Of a stretch of DNA of 64,000 nt, positions 28,913 through 38,667 are shown piece by piece (position 1 is the first letter of the stretch; every line of letters begins with the position of its first letter). The position numbers were made by a program, and so were the translations under genes. Location: the NCBI RefSeq assembly GCF_000252165.1, contig NZ_BAET01000019.1:62001-126000 (forward strand), written 5' to 3'. The stretch is from Glaciecola punicea ACAM 611. GTDB lineage: Bacteria; Pseudomonadota; Gammaproteobacteria; Enterobacterales; Alteromonadaceae. The notes under the pieces are model-generated. The model was not told the DNA's origin. It worked only from the letters and a program-made list of their open reading frames with translations, and made no database searches.

Positions 28913-29157
28913 TAGCCTCCTGTTACAGGTGGAAAAAAGGCAAGCTCATCGCCACTATTTATGACGGCATCTTTGCCACATAAGGTCATATTCACGGCGA
29001 CTAAAACATCTTGTTCTTCGAGTATAAGCCAACGTTCTCCCTTTTCAATTAGTTTAGCCATCAAATCACTTACGGTTTCTTCGCCTGCGTATTCTACATC
29101 AATTGAAGATGTCTGAAGTTGTTCTCGTATGCTGCCAAAAAATCGTATTCGTAACAC
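28912..29157 (-). CDS. moaD: Molybdopterin synthase sulfur carrier subunit
   Basis: An 81-residue ubiquitin-fold protein ending in the required Gly-Gly (PPVTGG), whose C-terminus carries the thiocarboxylate given to MoaE. Also LRIRFFGSIREQL at the N-terminus and DELAFFPPVTGG at the end, as in MoaD. Overlaps moaE by one base. Confidence 0.94.
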   Translation of the reverse strand: MLRIRFFGSIREQLQTSSIDVEYAGEETVSDLMAKLIEKGERWLILEEQDVLVAVNMTLCGKDAVINSGDELAFFPPVTGG

Positions 29158-29533
29158 TTATTCTTCTCCGTTGCTTTAATTTTACTGCTCGCACCGTTTG
29201 CGCAAAACCCATCGCGGCTGCGGCTAACAAAAGTGTGCGTTTGGCTAAAGTGCTAGTCGCGTGAATTGCTATCATTGATGCTGATGTTTACTTTATCTTA
29301 TGTGGATATTTTATATGAGAGTAACGAGGCTACCTCATCTTAGACCTCTACTTATCTTGTTTCAAGATGTACTGTATATCTTTACTGTTTAAAAAGATTA
29401 CAGCCAACAAACTTGCTAAAATAGTAATATTGAGAGGCAATAAAGGTATTTCATTTTAAGGTCGATTTTGTCGACACAAGGCGTAAAAATGCCGATTTAA
29501 CAAAATAAAATCGACATGTAAAAGCACTTAGGA
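29158..29533. other. Gene-free region with an inverted repeat
   Basis: No gene. GTCGATTTT (29461-29469) pairs with AAAATCGAC (29507-29515). Between them lies a smaller nested stem (GGC...GCC around 29480-29493). It could be a small structured RNA or a mobile-element end; it lies beside the decayed permease and IS91 relic. Confidence 0.35.
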
Positions 29534-29934
29534 TTATCCAGTTGATGACAAACTGCTGTGCAATGCAGTTTTATATGCATCAATAGCGGGGAATAAGGTA
29601 ATTAGCCCCGCACATGCTAACACCACAATAGACAGTATAAGTGTGTTAAGTGTGTATATGTTTGCATCTATGAACAAGCCGTAGCTTGCTGCCAACCATC
29701 CAGCGAGCAAGAAGAAGCTCACATTGAGCACAGCTAAGGCAGTAACGATAGACGCCGTCACTAACAATAAAGCCTCGGTCATAATCAGTGAAAACAAAAC
29801 CCGAGGGCGCGCTCCTATGACTCTCAAAATAGCAATCTCTCTACGCCGTTCGCGCATCGATGACAGCGGAATCACTGCTTGTTAAATCAACGAAGAAACT
29901 AAAATCAAAATACTGATAATAATTGTCGGCATGG
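29534..29934 (-). pseudogene. Remnant of an FtsX-like ABC transporter permease
   Basis: The minus-strand frame at 29875-29534 gives the C-terminal end of an FtsX/MacB-like permease: SSMRERRREIAILRVIGARP is the cytoplasmic coupling segment, followed by two membrane helices and a short tail. The preceding membrane helix (MPTIIISILILVSSLI) is found just upstream at 29934-29887 but in another frame and runs into TAA, so there is a frameshift near 29880. The large periplasmic domain and first helix, and any ATPase partner, are missing; an IS91-type relic begins 45 bases further. This is a dead fragment of a lipoprotein-release or peptide-export type ABC transporter. Confidence 0.75.
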
Positions 29935-29978
29935 AATAAAGTTTGTGACACTGCTTACAACGGTAACCGGAGTAGGAA

Positions 29979-30865
29979 TACCCAATTCGTCAGTGGGTTT
30001 TGAGCCTGCCTATTCCTTTACGATTGCTATTGGCTAGATACCCAAGTGAATTGAGTAAGGTAATGGGTATTATTCACCGGGCCATATCTACACGAACAGG
30101 TGAATCAGCCGTGCAGGGTTTTCAAATAAACAAGCCAAGACTGGGGCGGTGACGCTTATACAGTATTTTGGCAGTGCCTTGAGAATCTAAACACCCACTT
30201 TCACATGCTTTTTTGAAGGTGCTATTAACGAAAATTCTAAGGGCACCGCTACGTTTACCCACATCAAATCGCCTATAAATGACCATATGGTTTACTTGGT
30301 ACACACCATCCGTCAACGCATTGCCAGCCATTAAGAGAAAGTCGGTTTGGTGGTGCGCGATATGCAAAAACAGTTACCTGAACTTGCCAGTAGATGATGA
30401 ATATAGTCTATTGCAATGCGCCTTAAGTAAGTTATCGTATCGCCATGGGGCCACAACAAGGTCAAAAAGTGTTTACCATGCAAACCTTACCTTCGGGCAT
30501 CGAGGGTGAATGTGGTCAGTTAACTAACACGCCTAGGTTTTCCCTTCATGCTCGCACATTCGTGTGAAGTTGCTTGCTTGCGCTGATGAGCCAGATAAAT
30601 TAGAGCGCCTATGCCGCTACATCAGCGGCCCAGCCATCAGTGAGAAACTTTTGAGTATGACGCAACATGGAAAAGTGCGTTATGAGTTGAATACCCCACA
30701 TCGCGATGGTACCACTCATGTATTTTTATACCCAATTGACTTCATTGGCAAGCTTACTGCCCTCATTGTGCCGCCAAGACTCAACCTCACTCGATTCAGA
30801 TTACCCGCTAGTTGGGAGTATTCGCGCCAAACAGTAATCTAAGTGCACAAGTGACAACATCATAG
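29979..30865 (+). mobile_element. IS91-family transposase relic with multiple frameshifts
   Basis: Pieces of one IS91-type (Y2, rolling-circle) transposase occur in order in shifting frames. They are PIRQWVLSLPIPLRLLLARYP (29982 on), KTGAVTLIQYFGSAL (30137 on), LNTHFHMLF (about 30187), NSYLNLPVDDE (about 30370), YRIAMGPQQGQKVFTMQTLP (about 30435-30495), RFSLHA (about 30535), DKLERLCRYISGPAISEKLL with GKVRYELNTPHRDGTTHVFLYPIDF (30564-30800), and finally GVFAPNSNL before a TAG at 30863-30865. At least five frame changes and several stops show it is dead. The N-terminal zinc-finger part is absent or beyond recognition. No clear element ends were found. Confidence 0.8.
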
Positions 30866-31305
30866 CGAGGAACAAATAACCCTAATCTTGTTAGCAAAAG
30901 TAATAGTCAATCTGATAACTAGCAGGTAATCTACTTTATCATGCGTGGAGTATCAGCCTGACTCGCCGGTTACCGGCCCAGCATCTCAGACGAGTTTTGA
31001 ATTTTGGGACGTAGGGTTTCTGCTATACACAATACTAGGAAATACATTATTTCATGTATGAGCATCCGCATGTAGCTCCCCAAGTTTCAGTACCAACGAC
31101 TACAAACGTAAGAATTTGACTGTCGCCATTTTTAACTCCTTTAGCAAATTGCAATCTAACCTGAAAAACAGCTGTAACAATGGGTAGTGCATAACGTTAA
31201 TTTGTCCTATACTCAATAAGTTAAATTTATTTTGGCGATAATCGTTCGGTTAATACATCAGGTTTGCATCAATATGTAGTATTTATTCTATCTAAAGGAA
31301 AAATA
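30866..31305. other. Gene-free region after the IS91 relic
   Basis: About 440 bases with no reading frame that resembles a gene and no recognised repeat. It precedes the small lipoprotein gene and must contain its promoter. Confidence 0.35.
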
Positions 31306-31689
31306 ATGATAAGAAAATCAACACTAGTAATTGCAGTTTTGTTTGCGGTCGGATTAGCTGGTTGTGCATCGACACAACCGCCAAGAGATGTTGACACTAT
31401 TCAATCTTCAAAAAGTAAGACACTAACTGACCCAAAAATCACCGAATCAGACGGTAATAGTTTAGAGATAACATATGCAGAGATTTCTATGGGTTTTGAT
31501 TCTAGCTGTAATCCCTATCAGTCTTTCAGCGATGAACTGAATGACTGCAGCCAACTCCCTGAGAACGTTAAAGTAATGGCCATAGCGCATTGCGAAGTAA
31601 AAGACAAAAAAGCCGTGTTTCATGGCAGTGGGAAAAACCTACTACAAATGACAGTATCTAAATTTACTTGCGAAACGAAAAATTCTTAA
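31306..31689 (+). CDS. Small lipoprotein of unknown function
   Basis: A 127-residue protein from the ATG at 31306, which has AAAGGA about 10 bases upstream; a longer frame from 31264 would destroy the signal. The N-terminus MIRKSTLVIAVLFAVGLAGCAST is a lipoprotein signal with lipobox LAGC. The mature part is short, Ser/Asp-rich, and has paired cysteines (SSCNPY, DCSQLP, AHCEV, FTCE) that could form two disulfides. I do not recognise a family. It is isolated in a decayed region. Confidence 0.65.
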   Translation: MIRKSTLVIAVLFAVGLAGCASTQPPRDVDTIQSSKSKTLTDPKITESDGNSLEITYAEISMGFDSSCNPYQSFSDELNDCSQLPENVKVMAIAHCEVKDKKAVFHGSGKNLLQMTVSKFTCETKNS

Positions 31690-32372
31690 TATATGGGAAT
31701 AGATCAAGACCCTTATTTTAATCCAATTTTATCATTTTACAGATTAATTGGATTAAGGTGAGGCTTGAGTAACTCTTGGTAGTTTAATATTCCTTGTTAC
31801 TGCCCTTCAAAATGTCATCGGCATTGTGAATAAAACATGCGCATCATTGATGTCAATATTATAAGACGCAGGAACATTCAGCTAAGGACTGTATTTCACA
31901 TGACACACCATGCCCACTAACAATCAGCAGCATCCAAAATAACATACAACCAATATTGACCACTACCAACTCTGCGATCAGCAGTCACCCAACTTTCCTT
32001 TAAACTTAACTCTAATACAGACTGTGAAAGCTCTGCAAAAACCTCTTCAGTCATATCGGTAAAAACTTTGGCGCCCTTCACACGCTCGCTGTCACCGATA
32101 TGACCGAACAAACTTGCTTAACGCCATACTCAACAATAGACAAGATATCCGCATCGTGGTGATTGTAAACGATATGGATAGGATTTTATTAAATTGACTA
32201 GATCGCAATAATAAGTCTGTAAGTCTTTATAGGACCTGAACAGTTCTATGGAGGTTGGAAGAGGAAATGCGCGGAAATTTTAACAACACTAGCACGGCGA
32301 CATAGTTTGCCAAAGGCTTATAAGCTGCCCCCCAACTTAGTCGATATGCTTGATGATAGAGTCCTAGCGGGC
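31690..32372. other. Long gene-poor region with an inverted repeat
   Basis: TTAATCCAATT (31718-31728) and AATTGGATTAA (31746-31756) are perfect reverse complements just after the lipoprotein gene and may end its transcript. A 64-codon minus frame at 32111-31917 starts with TTG, has no ribosome site and no recognisable family, so it is not called. The rest looks like decayed sequence. Confidence 0.35.
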
Positions 32373-34349
32373 TTACCCAGACTCGCTCAGTGCTTTTTTC
32401 AGCGGCTCTAGATGCAGCTCATAATTGCGCCATTGTTCAAGGCCACTTTGATAAATGGGTTGGCGAACCTGTTCTGAGCTTGGTGTGCGAACCGCCCGTT
32501 TGTTGCTGTGAAAATCAATACAAGCCTGCTCAAAAGGAAGGCCGCAATAGTCCAATATACGCCTAACTTGCATCTCCAAGTCAGCTACTACATCTTCATA
32601 CTGCACGCGTAAAATTTTGCCCGGTAATGCCTTGTCCCAATGATCCATAATCTCAACATATTTGCGGTAATAATGTCCAATATCACCAAGATCATAAGAG
32701 AACTGCTGACCCTCGCCGAATAGCTGTTTAAAACCGCTAAAACAACACGATAAAGCGTTGCGTCTTGCATCGATAATTTTGGCGTTGGGCAGAATTAGCT
32801 GTATAAGGGCAATATGTCGGAAATTGTTAGGCATCTTGTCGATGAAAAATATGGCTCCTTGGCGATGATGCTGGGTCTCTTCAATATAAAGCTCGCCCAT
32901 TTTAGTTAAATTGTCGGCCGATATATTATTTAAAATGCCAGGATAACGAGGAGTATCTTGGGCTACTTGTCGACCATTTAAGCGATGCGCCAAGCCGATG
33001 ATATTGGCCAATTCCATGGTTCCGTCAACCTGTGAGTGTGAAGACAAAATTTGCTCTAGAAGTGTAGAGCCCGCCCGTGGTAGTCCTACAATAAATATAG
33101 GGTCGGGAGCGGAGCAACCCGATTGTTTATGACGTTCAAAAAACGCCGCATCAAAATCATTTTCCTGGGTATCAAGCGATATATCTATCGGTTTACTATC
33201 GTATCGGTCCTGCTCGTTTTTCAGCTTGTTGCCGCGATGGTAAAAAGAGAAGGCTTCGTCAAAGTGTTCGCTGTCCTCGAGGTCTTTGCCAAGGGCAAAG
33301 CAGAAGTGGATTTTGTCGATTATTGCGGTTGTTGAACTTGCCTCATACTCCCGCATTTGCAGGCGTTCATCCGCAGAAAATCGATACGTTTTGAGATTTG
33401 CCAAACTCCAAAACGCATCTCCAAAATCGGGTTTGATGCTATAGCTCTTGCGATACGTTTTAATAGCGTCTTCAACACGTCCCATCGTTTTTAAGGCATG
33501 GCCCAGCGTCAGGAGTACTGAATAGTTGTCCTGATTGTCATGCAGTACACTTTCGAAGGTGCCAACAGCCGATGAAAAGTCTCCCGTTGCCTGCTGGGCA
33601 TTTCCAAGGCTAATTTTTAAATTCGTGTTATTAGGGTCAGAATCTAGCAGAATTTTTGCTTGCTCTAATGCTTTATGAAATTTTTGCCGCTTTTGCAAAA
33701 CATGGACATAGTCCAAACGGGCTCTTTTATAGGTCGGCTCAAATTGCAGACAGCTTGCTAATAAGAATTCAGCATCGTCAAGAATTTGAAACTTAGAGGC
33801 TAACTCAGCTAGCAGGCGCATCGCTTCTGGTTGATGGGGATTGTCTTTGAGAAAGTGACGACAGAGCTTTTCTGCACGATGTAATTTTTTTTGATATATG
33901 AGGCTCGATACGGACACTAATGCCGGGGGCAAACTGGCAAGCCAATCAACATGTTGCTTAGCTTCTTGGCGCTTTGAATAATTTGGTTCATCGGCCAGTA
34001 CGCGCCAACTTCCGAATAATGTCGGGTTTAAGACAAGCGCTTTTTCGAACGCCACTATGGCTTTAGTGGTTTCCCCCAAGGCCTTGTGAATAAAACCTTG
34101 CTCTTGATGCGCCCTAGCATGCTCGGGCATCTTTGACAGTATATGCGCAAGATTATCCATGGCTTGGGCATGTTTACCTTGTTTACGCTGGCAAACGGAA
34201 AGACAATAAATACCTTCAATATGTCCCGGGTTTTTGGTAAGCATATCATCAATATTTTTAGACGCTTCGCTCAAGCGACCTTTATTAATCAATAATTGAC
34301 ACTGTTTAATAATCTGTTCAGGTAGGGCGTTATTCAATTGGTCTGGCAA
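32373..34349 (-). CDS. TPR-repeat sulfotransferase (first copy)
   Basis: A 658-residue protein with two parts. Residues about 1-370 are tandem tetratricopeptide repeats (for example AYSVLLTLGH-like units, A..ALVLNP-type turns). Residues about 415-650 are a sulfotransferase domain: IFIVGLPRAGSTLLEQILSSHSQVDG is the PAPS 5'-phosphosulfate loop, and DKMPNNFRHIALIQLILPNAKIIDARRN carries the 3'-phosphate-binding Arg. The end RQPIYQSGLEQWRNYE is typical of this group. It should move sulfate from PAPS to an unknown acceptor. No signal peptide. It lies 126 bases behind a TonB receptor, with a terminator between; the same pair recurs at 50263-54629. Confidence 0.85.
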   Translation of the reverse strand: MPDQLNNALPEQIIKQCQLLINKGRLSEASKNIDDMLTKNPGHIEGIYCLSVCQRKQGKHAQAMDNLAHILSKMPEHARAHQEQGFIHKALGETTKAIVAFEKALVLNPTLFGSWRVLADEPNYSKRQEAKQHVDWLASLPPALVSVSSLIYQKKLHRAEKLCRHFLKDNPHQPEAMRLLAELASKFQILDDAEFLLASCLQFEPTYKRARLDYVHVLQKRQKFHKALEQAKILLDSDPNNTNLKISLGNAQQATGDFSSAVGTFESVLHDNQDNYSVLLTLGHALKTMGRVEDAIKTYRKSYSIKPDFGDAFWSLANLKTYRFSADERLQMREYEASSTTAIIDKIHFCFALGKDLEDSEHFDEAFSFYHRGNKLKNEQDRYDSKPIDISLDTQENDFDAAFFERHKQSGCSAPDPIFIVGLPRAGSTLLEQILSSHSQVDGTMELANIIGLAHRLNGRQVAQDTPRYPGILNNISADNLTKMGELYIEETQHHRQGAIFFIDKMPNNFRHIALIQLILPNAKIIDARRNALSCCFSGFKQLFGEGQQFSYDLGDIGHYYRKYVEIMDHWDKALPGKILRVQYEDVVADLEMQVRRILDYCGLPFEQACIDFHSNKRAVRTPSSEQVRQPIYQSGLEQWRNYELHLEPLKKALSESG

Positions 34350-34404
34350 AATAATGTCTCGGTAAATATCAGGATACAGTAACTATTGTATAGATAAGCC
34401 CAGA

Positions 34405-34438
34405 AATAAAAAGGGTCGGCGTTATTAATCGCCGACCC
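34405..34438 (-). terminator. Rho-independent terminator of the TonB receptor gene
   Basis: On the minus strand GGGTCGGCG pairs with CGCCGACCC around an 8-base loop (stems 34413-34421 and 34430-34438), followed by TTTTT ATTT. It stands 38 bases after the receptor stop and before the sulfotransferase gene. Confidence 0.88.
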
Positions 34439-34475
34439 GCTTATGCTTTAAAATGATTCAAAATCATTGAAAATA

Positions 34476-36875
34476 CTAATAAGCATAGCTCAATCTGACA
34501 CCAACAGTGCGAGGTCGTGTTGGCGACACCCTAAACACATTGTCGGCCGAACCCGCGGCAACTTGCCCTAGGGTATCGGTGGCATTGTCAATAAAGAAGG
34601 TTGCTTTGTAGTCTTCTTTCCCAAACGTGGCTGACAAGTTAAGCTGATTATAAGACGGCAACTCGACACGATCAGCAGACACTAGACTATTAAAGCGTGA
34701 ATCTGTCCACTTAAATACACCTTGGTAGACAACCGAAAAATCGCCTAGTTCTTGGTAGAAACGTGCCCCAATAAGGCCTTCATTTTCTGGTGCATAGGGC
34801 AAATTTGACCCTACAGGTGTAATATTCACAAGCGTATCGGGAATATCGGTCAATTCAGAGTCTATATAACTAAATGAGCCAAAAACATCTAGGTAATCAT
34901 TCGCGGCCCACTCAATTTCAAATTCAGCACCATTGATTTCGGCGGTTCCAACATTATCAAAGAATGAAGTATTGGCGATAGAAAGATCGAGAACGCCTTG
35001 CTGAAGATCACTAAAGTCAACGTTGTATATAGCACCGTTAAAACGCAAAGAATTATCTAACCAACTTGTTTTCCAGCCAAATTCAAGACTCACAACATCA
35101 TCGGTGTCAAAGGTAGCAGGAATGCCACCAGTCCCCGCTGCACGGTTGAAACCGCCGCCTCTGAAGCCTTCAGAATAGGTCCCATAGAACATTGCATCAG
35201 CATTCACTTGCCAACGTACATTTCCTTTAAAAATGGTGCCTGATAAGGTTGCCGGAGTCAAACCCGCTAGTCTTGCATCTACATTTGTGCCATTGGCTGC
35301 TTCGGGCCCAGACGCTCTTTGACCGTTAGACGACTGTCCCATCAAGCCTATATCAATTTCGTAGCGACGCGCCCCAACGGTAAGGGTAACATCATCTATA
35401 ACATCGTAAGCTAACTCACCAAATATCGATAACTCTTCACGATCTGTTTGGAAGTCATTGAAGAAGGTCACGCCTGCAGGGCGAGCGCTGCCATCTGTAT
35501 TAGTGAAAACGCCTGGTATTGGAAAGTTCGGTGAAAAACCCGCTGCAATAGAACCGGCATAGGTGAAGTCAGTTAAAGTGTTGAGTTTCTGGTCATCAAA
35601 GAACACACCACCAATCGCTCTAAAACGATTTTCAGCACTGGTTGCTACACGAATTTCGTGAACCGTACGTTGGGTCTCAAACTTTTCAGTTGTGGTCATC
35701 ACCGGACTAAAGCATTCATCATAGCCTGGGTACGTGCATATGTAGTAAGGCACGAAAGGGCCGACTTCTATGTAAGCGGTGTAGTCGGTCTGACCTTGGA
35801 ACGTGCGATCTGTGAATGAGCCGTTATAGATCACTTCAAGACCGCTAAGCATGCCATTGACGGTCCACTGGGTGAGGTTTACCTCATCATCACCTACACT
35901 TGGCGAAAAGGTTGTGTCGTTCAAGTCGTCGTCGCTACTAATTGACGGGTCATATTCAAACGAGCCTTCTGTATCAAGTTGTTGACTTGTGTGCTGAACC
36001 AATACATCCCAGTCGTCATTTATTTCCCAAAATGCGCTTAGTCTCATTCCACGATGTGTCGCTTCGTTATAATCATCTTTTGCAAGCGTGGAATTACTGA
36101 CTACTTGGCGAGATGAGGGAACATCGCCACCTAATCCTGGGTTTGTTAGCGGTAAAGTAGTCGTGGCAAGGGGATTATCAATAAAGCCTGCATCAGTAGA
36201 ATTATAACCGGCAATACGTACCGCAAATGTATCTTCAACAATGGGAATATTGACAAATCCCTCTGTTTTATTGCTGATACCACCGCTCTTCGTGGATGAT
36301 ATACCTATTTCACCACCTGCTCTGAAGTCGCTCAAATCTGGCTTGTTGGTGATAAGACGCACGGTACCTGCTTGGGAACTGGCCCCAAATAATGTACCTT
36401 GAGGGCCTTTTAACACTTCAATTCGTTGTAGGTCAACTGCAAATAAATCAATATTACGACCAGGCGTGGTAATGGGTGTTTCGTCAAGATAAAAGGCAAC
36501 ACTTGGCTCCCCTCCAATACCGGCAAGTCTTACATCAGCGCGACCTGCGGATACTCCACGGATATATGTTTCCTGTTTACCCGGACCTTGACCTTCAGAG
36601 CTGACTCCCGGTAGCATTGCTACGTAATCTTCAAAGCTGTCAATGCCGAGTTGTTGAAGTTTTGATCCACTTATTGCTTGCACAGCGAGCGGCACAGATT
36701 GCTGGCTTTCTGAACGGCGAGTTGACGTTACTATTATTGTTTCTAGTTGGCGTTGGCTCTCAGCTGCTTTTTCTTCGTTTTGGCTCGTTTCCTGAGCTTG
36801 TACCACGCCATTGCTTAAGGCAAGCGCGATTGCCACGGTTAATACAGTTTTAACAGGTCGGTTTGTTTGATACAT
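34476..36875 (-). CDS. TonB-dependent outer-membrane receptor
   Basis: A 799-residue receptor from the ATG at 36875, which follows GAGGG by 5 bases; an ATG 12 bases upstream is less well placed. Residues about 1-27 are a signal peptide (AIALALSNGVVQAQ). The TonB box region and plug follow: TIIVTSTRRSESQQSVPLAVQAISG, ETYIRGVS, EVLKGPQGTLFGASSQAGTVRLITNKP. The remainder is a 22-strand barrel ending in VGVRLSYAY with the terminal aromatic. The build is that of the 'FecA-like' receptors of marine Alteromonadales, which import siderophores, vitamins or small organics; the ligand is not evident. Its context (sulfotransferase, MFS transporter, betBA) suggests a small organic substrate. Confidence 0.9.
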   Translation of the reverse strand: MYQTNRPVKTVLTVAIALALSNGVVQAQETSQNEEKAAESQRQLETIIVTSTRRSESQQSVPLAVQAISGSKLQQLGIDSFEDYVAMLPGVSSEGQGPGKQETYIRGVSAGRADVRLAGIGGEPSVAFYLDETPITTPGRNIDLFAVDLQRIEVLKGPQGTLFGASSQAGTVRLITNKPDLSDFRAGGEIGISSTKSGGISNKTEGFVNIPIVEDTFAVRIAGYNSTDAGFIDNPLATTTLPLTNPGLGGDVPSSRQVVSNSTLAKDDYNEATHRGMRLSAFWEINDDWDVLVQHTSQQLDTEGSFEYDPSISSDDDLNDTTFSPSVGDDEVNLTQWTVNGMLSGLEVIYNGSFTDRTFQGQTDYTAYIEVGPFVPYYICTYPGYDECFSPVMTTTEKFETQRTVHEIRVATSAENRFRAIGGVFFDDQKLNTLTDFTYAGSIAAGFSPNFPIPGVFTNTDGSARPAGVTFFNDFQTDREELSIFGELAYDVIDDVTLTVGARRYEIDIGLMGQSSNGQRASGPEAANGTNVDARLAGLTPATLSGTIFKGNVRWQVNADAMFYGTYSEGFRGGGFNRAAGTGGIPATFDTDDVVSLEFGWKTSWLDNSLRFNGAIYNVDFSDLQQGVLDLSIANTSFFDNVGTAEINGAEFEIEWAANDYLDVFGSFSYIDSELTDIPDTLVNITPVGSNLPYAPENEGLIGARFYQELGDFSVVYQGVFKWTDSRFNSLVSADRVELPSYNQLNLSATFGKEDYKATFFIDNATDTLGQVAAGSADNVFRVSPTRPRTVGVRLSYAY

Positions 36876-37340
36876 GTGTACCCTCATTTATTATTTTCTT
36901 CGAATTAATCAATTTACACTAATGCTAGGCATATAAATGTTCCGAGTTTCCGTGAAAGGCCTTTATCAACAGCAATATCTCTAGCCCCTTAACGACAGAT
37001 CGTTATAAAGAATGATTCTGATACAACAGTGGCCTCATAATTACCTTTTGTGTAGGTCCATTCTTTAATTTTACGGAAATCTTCCGTACATAGGATACTA
37101 CAGTATTTGAAAAATTACCGAATATATAGATAAAACGGCAGTTTGACACGCTATTTGGGACCAACACGTTGGTGATCAGTCTTTGCTATGTCTCACTACA
37201 ATATATAAAGCCTAATAGTGTGGAATGTTCGGCTATCCCTTTGAGGTCGCCAATATCAGAGTCGAAAGGTATTTGCTATGTAGCAATCGTATTTCTGTTA
37301 GAGTATAGCGTATATAAGTAAATCAAAATTATAAAAAAAT
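36876..37340. promoter_or_regulatory. Divergent promoter region with an ACGGAA inverted repeat
   Basis: A 465-base AT-rich region between the receptor and the MFS gene. ACGGAA (37073-37078) and TTCCGT (37082-37087) are perfect reverse complements around ATC and could be an operator. No GACTTCGAAGTC site is present, so the locus is probably not under the regulator of the 43-64 kb cluster. No gene seen. Confidence 0.4.
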
Positions 37341-38621
37341 ATGCCGCAAACAGAAAATGTAATGCCAAAAGTCGTATCAGACGATCTCAAAAAAAGATAT
37401 TTGAAACTGGCTGTTTTAGTTATTGTTGCAGGAATTATCTATCCTTTAATTTATTTACGCCAAAACTTTGAAGTCAGTATTTTAGAAGCTTTTGATATTA
37501 CCTCCAAACAACTTGGCCAAAACTACGCAATGCTGGGATTTATCTACCTAATTAGCTATATACCCAGTGGTTGGCTAGCAGATAGGGTATCGCCTCGTAT
37601 TTTAATGTCTTTTTCTTTATTTTTGGCAGGAGGTTTGGGTGTTTGGTTTGCCTCAATGCCCAGCGCCAATGCCTTAATGCTTATCTTTGCTGGTTGGGGC
37701 ATTGCCGCCGGTTTAACATTTTGGTCGGCATTGATCAAAGCCACCACCTTACTTGCTAAACCAGAGGAGCAAGGGCGTTTTTTTGGGATTTTGGATGGCG
37801 GCAGAGGTTTAATTGAGGCTGCCTTAGCCTCAATTGCCGTTGGTATTTTCGTTTATTATACCAGCGATGTTGGACAAGACACCACCGAAGCATTACGTAA
37901 AGTCATTTGGCTGTATGTGGGAACCATGTTGTTATTTGCGCCAATCTCCTACTTTATGTTAGATGACCATGAACTCAACAACGAGGCCAGTAATGACGAG
38001 GCACCCCGCAATTGGATTAGCGACTTAAAAAGTATCGCTAAACAAGAAAAAATTTGGTTGTGCGGACTGTGTATTTTAACGGGTTATCAATTGTTTTGGG
38101 CTACTTATTCTTTTTCTGCTTATATGCAGAATTTTTATGGTTTAACCGCCGTTACTGTTGCTTCTATTACCGTCGCTAAACTTTGGATGCGTCCTATTGG
38201 CGCTGCTGCTGCTGGCTTTGCTGGTGATTTTTTTGACCGAGAACATGTATTAGCGGGTCTATTAATTTTAGCCTCATTAGCACTTGGGGGTTTAGTGTTT
38301 ATGCCCGCTGGGGTTGGCACAGTTGCGTTATTAGGCACTGTATTAATTATCGGCTTTTTGACATATGCGGTTCGGGGGATCTTTTGGTCAACATTAGAAA
38401 GTTGTAAAGTGTCTAATAATATCAAGGGCTTGGCTATTGGCGTTATTTCATTGGTTGGATATTCGCCTGATATTTACCTACCACTAGCCAGCGGCTACTT
38501 ATTTGAAGCTTACCCCGGTAAAGCCGGTTATAGTATTTATTTTGGCAGCATTGCCGTGATGGGCTTTATCGGTGCTTTTGCCGCCTGGCGATTGCGCTAC
38601 TTGGTGAATTTAGCGAAGTAA
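37341..38621 (+). CDS. Major facilitator superfamily transporter
   Basis: A 426-residue inner-membrane carrier with twelve predicted helices. The MFS loop-2 signature appears as SGWLADRVSPRIL, and FFGILDGGRGLIEAALASIAVGIFVYY recalls the sugar-phosphate/organophosphate and nitrate branch (GRGxxE). The loop 7-8 region is charged (NNEASNDEAPRNW). Substrate unknown. Convergent with betBA and divergent from a TonB receptor, so import of choline, glycerophosphocholine or a related compound is a reasonable guess but not shown. Confidence 0.85.
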   Translation: MPQTENVMPKVVSDDLKKRYLKLAVLVIVAGIIYPLIYLRQNFEVSILEAFDITSKQLGQNYAMLGFIYLISYIPSGWLADRVSPRILMSFSLFLAGGLGVWFASMPSANALMLIFAGWGIAAGLTFWSALIKATTLLAKPEEQGRFFGILDGGRGLIEAALASIAVGIFVYYTSDVGQDTTEALRKVIWLYVGTMLLFAPISYFMLDDHELNNEASNDEAPRNWISDLKSIAKQEKIWLCGLCILTGYQLFWATYSFSAYMQNFYGLTAVTVASITVAKLWMRPIGAAAAGFAGDFFDREHVLAGLLILASLALGGLVFMPAGVGTVALLGTVLIIGFLTYAVRGIFWSTLESCKVSNNIKGLAIGVISLVGYSPDIYLPLASGYLFEAYPGKAGYSIYFGSIAVMGFIGAFAAWRLRYLVNLAK

Positions 38622-38667
38622 ACAGTTTCGGTAAAGTCTTAATCGGTAACACATATAAGTGAGCCCG

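Noticed and set aside
31917-32111. 64-residue minus-strand frame
   Set aside because: TTG start, no ribosome site, no family; the area looks decayed.
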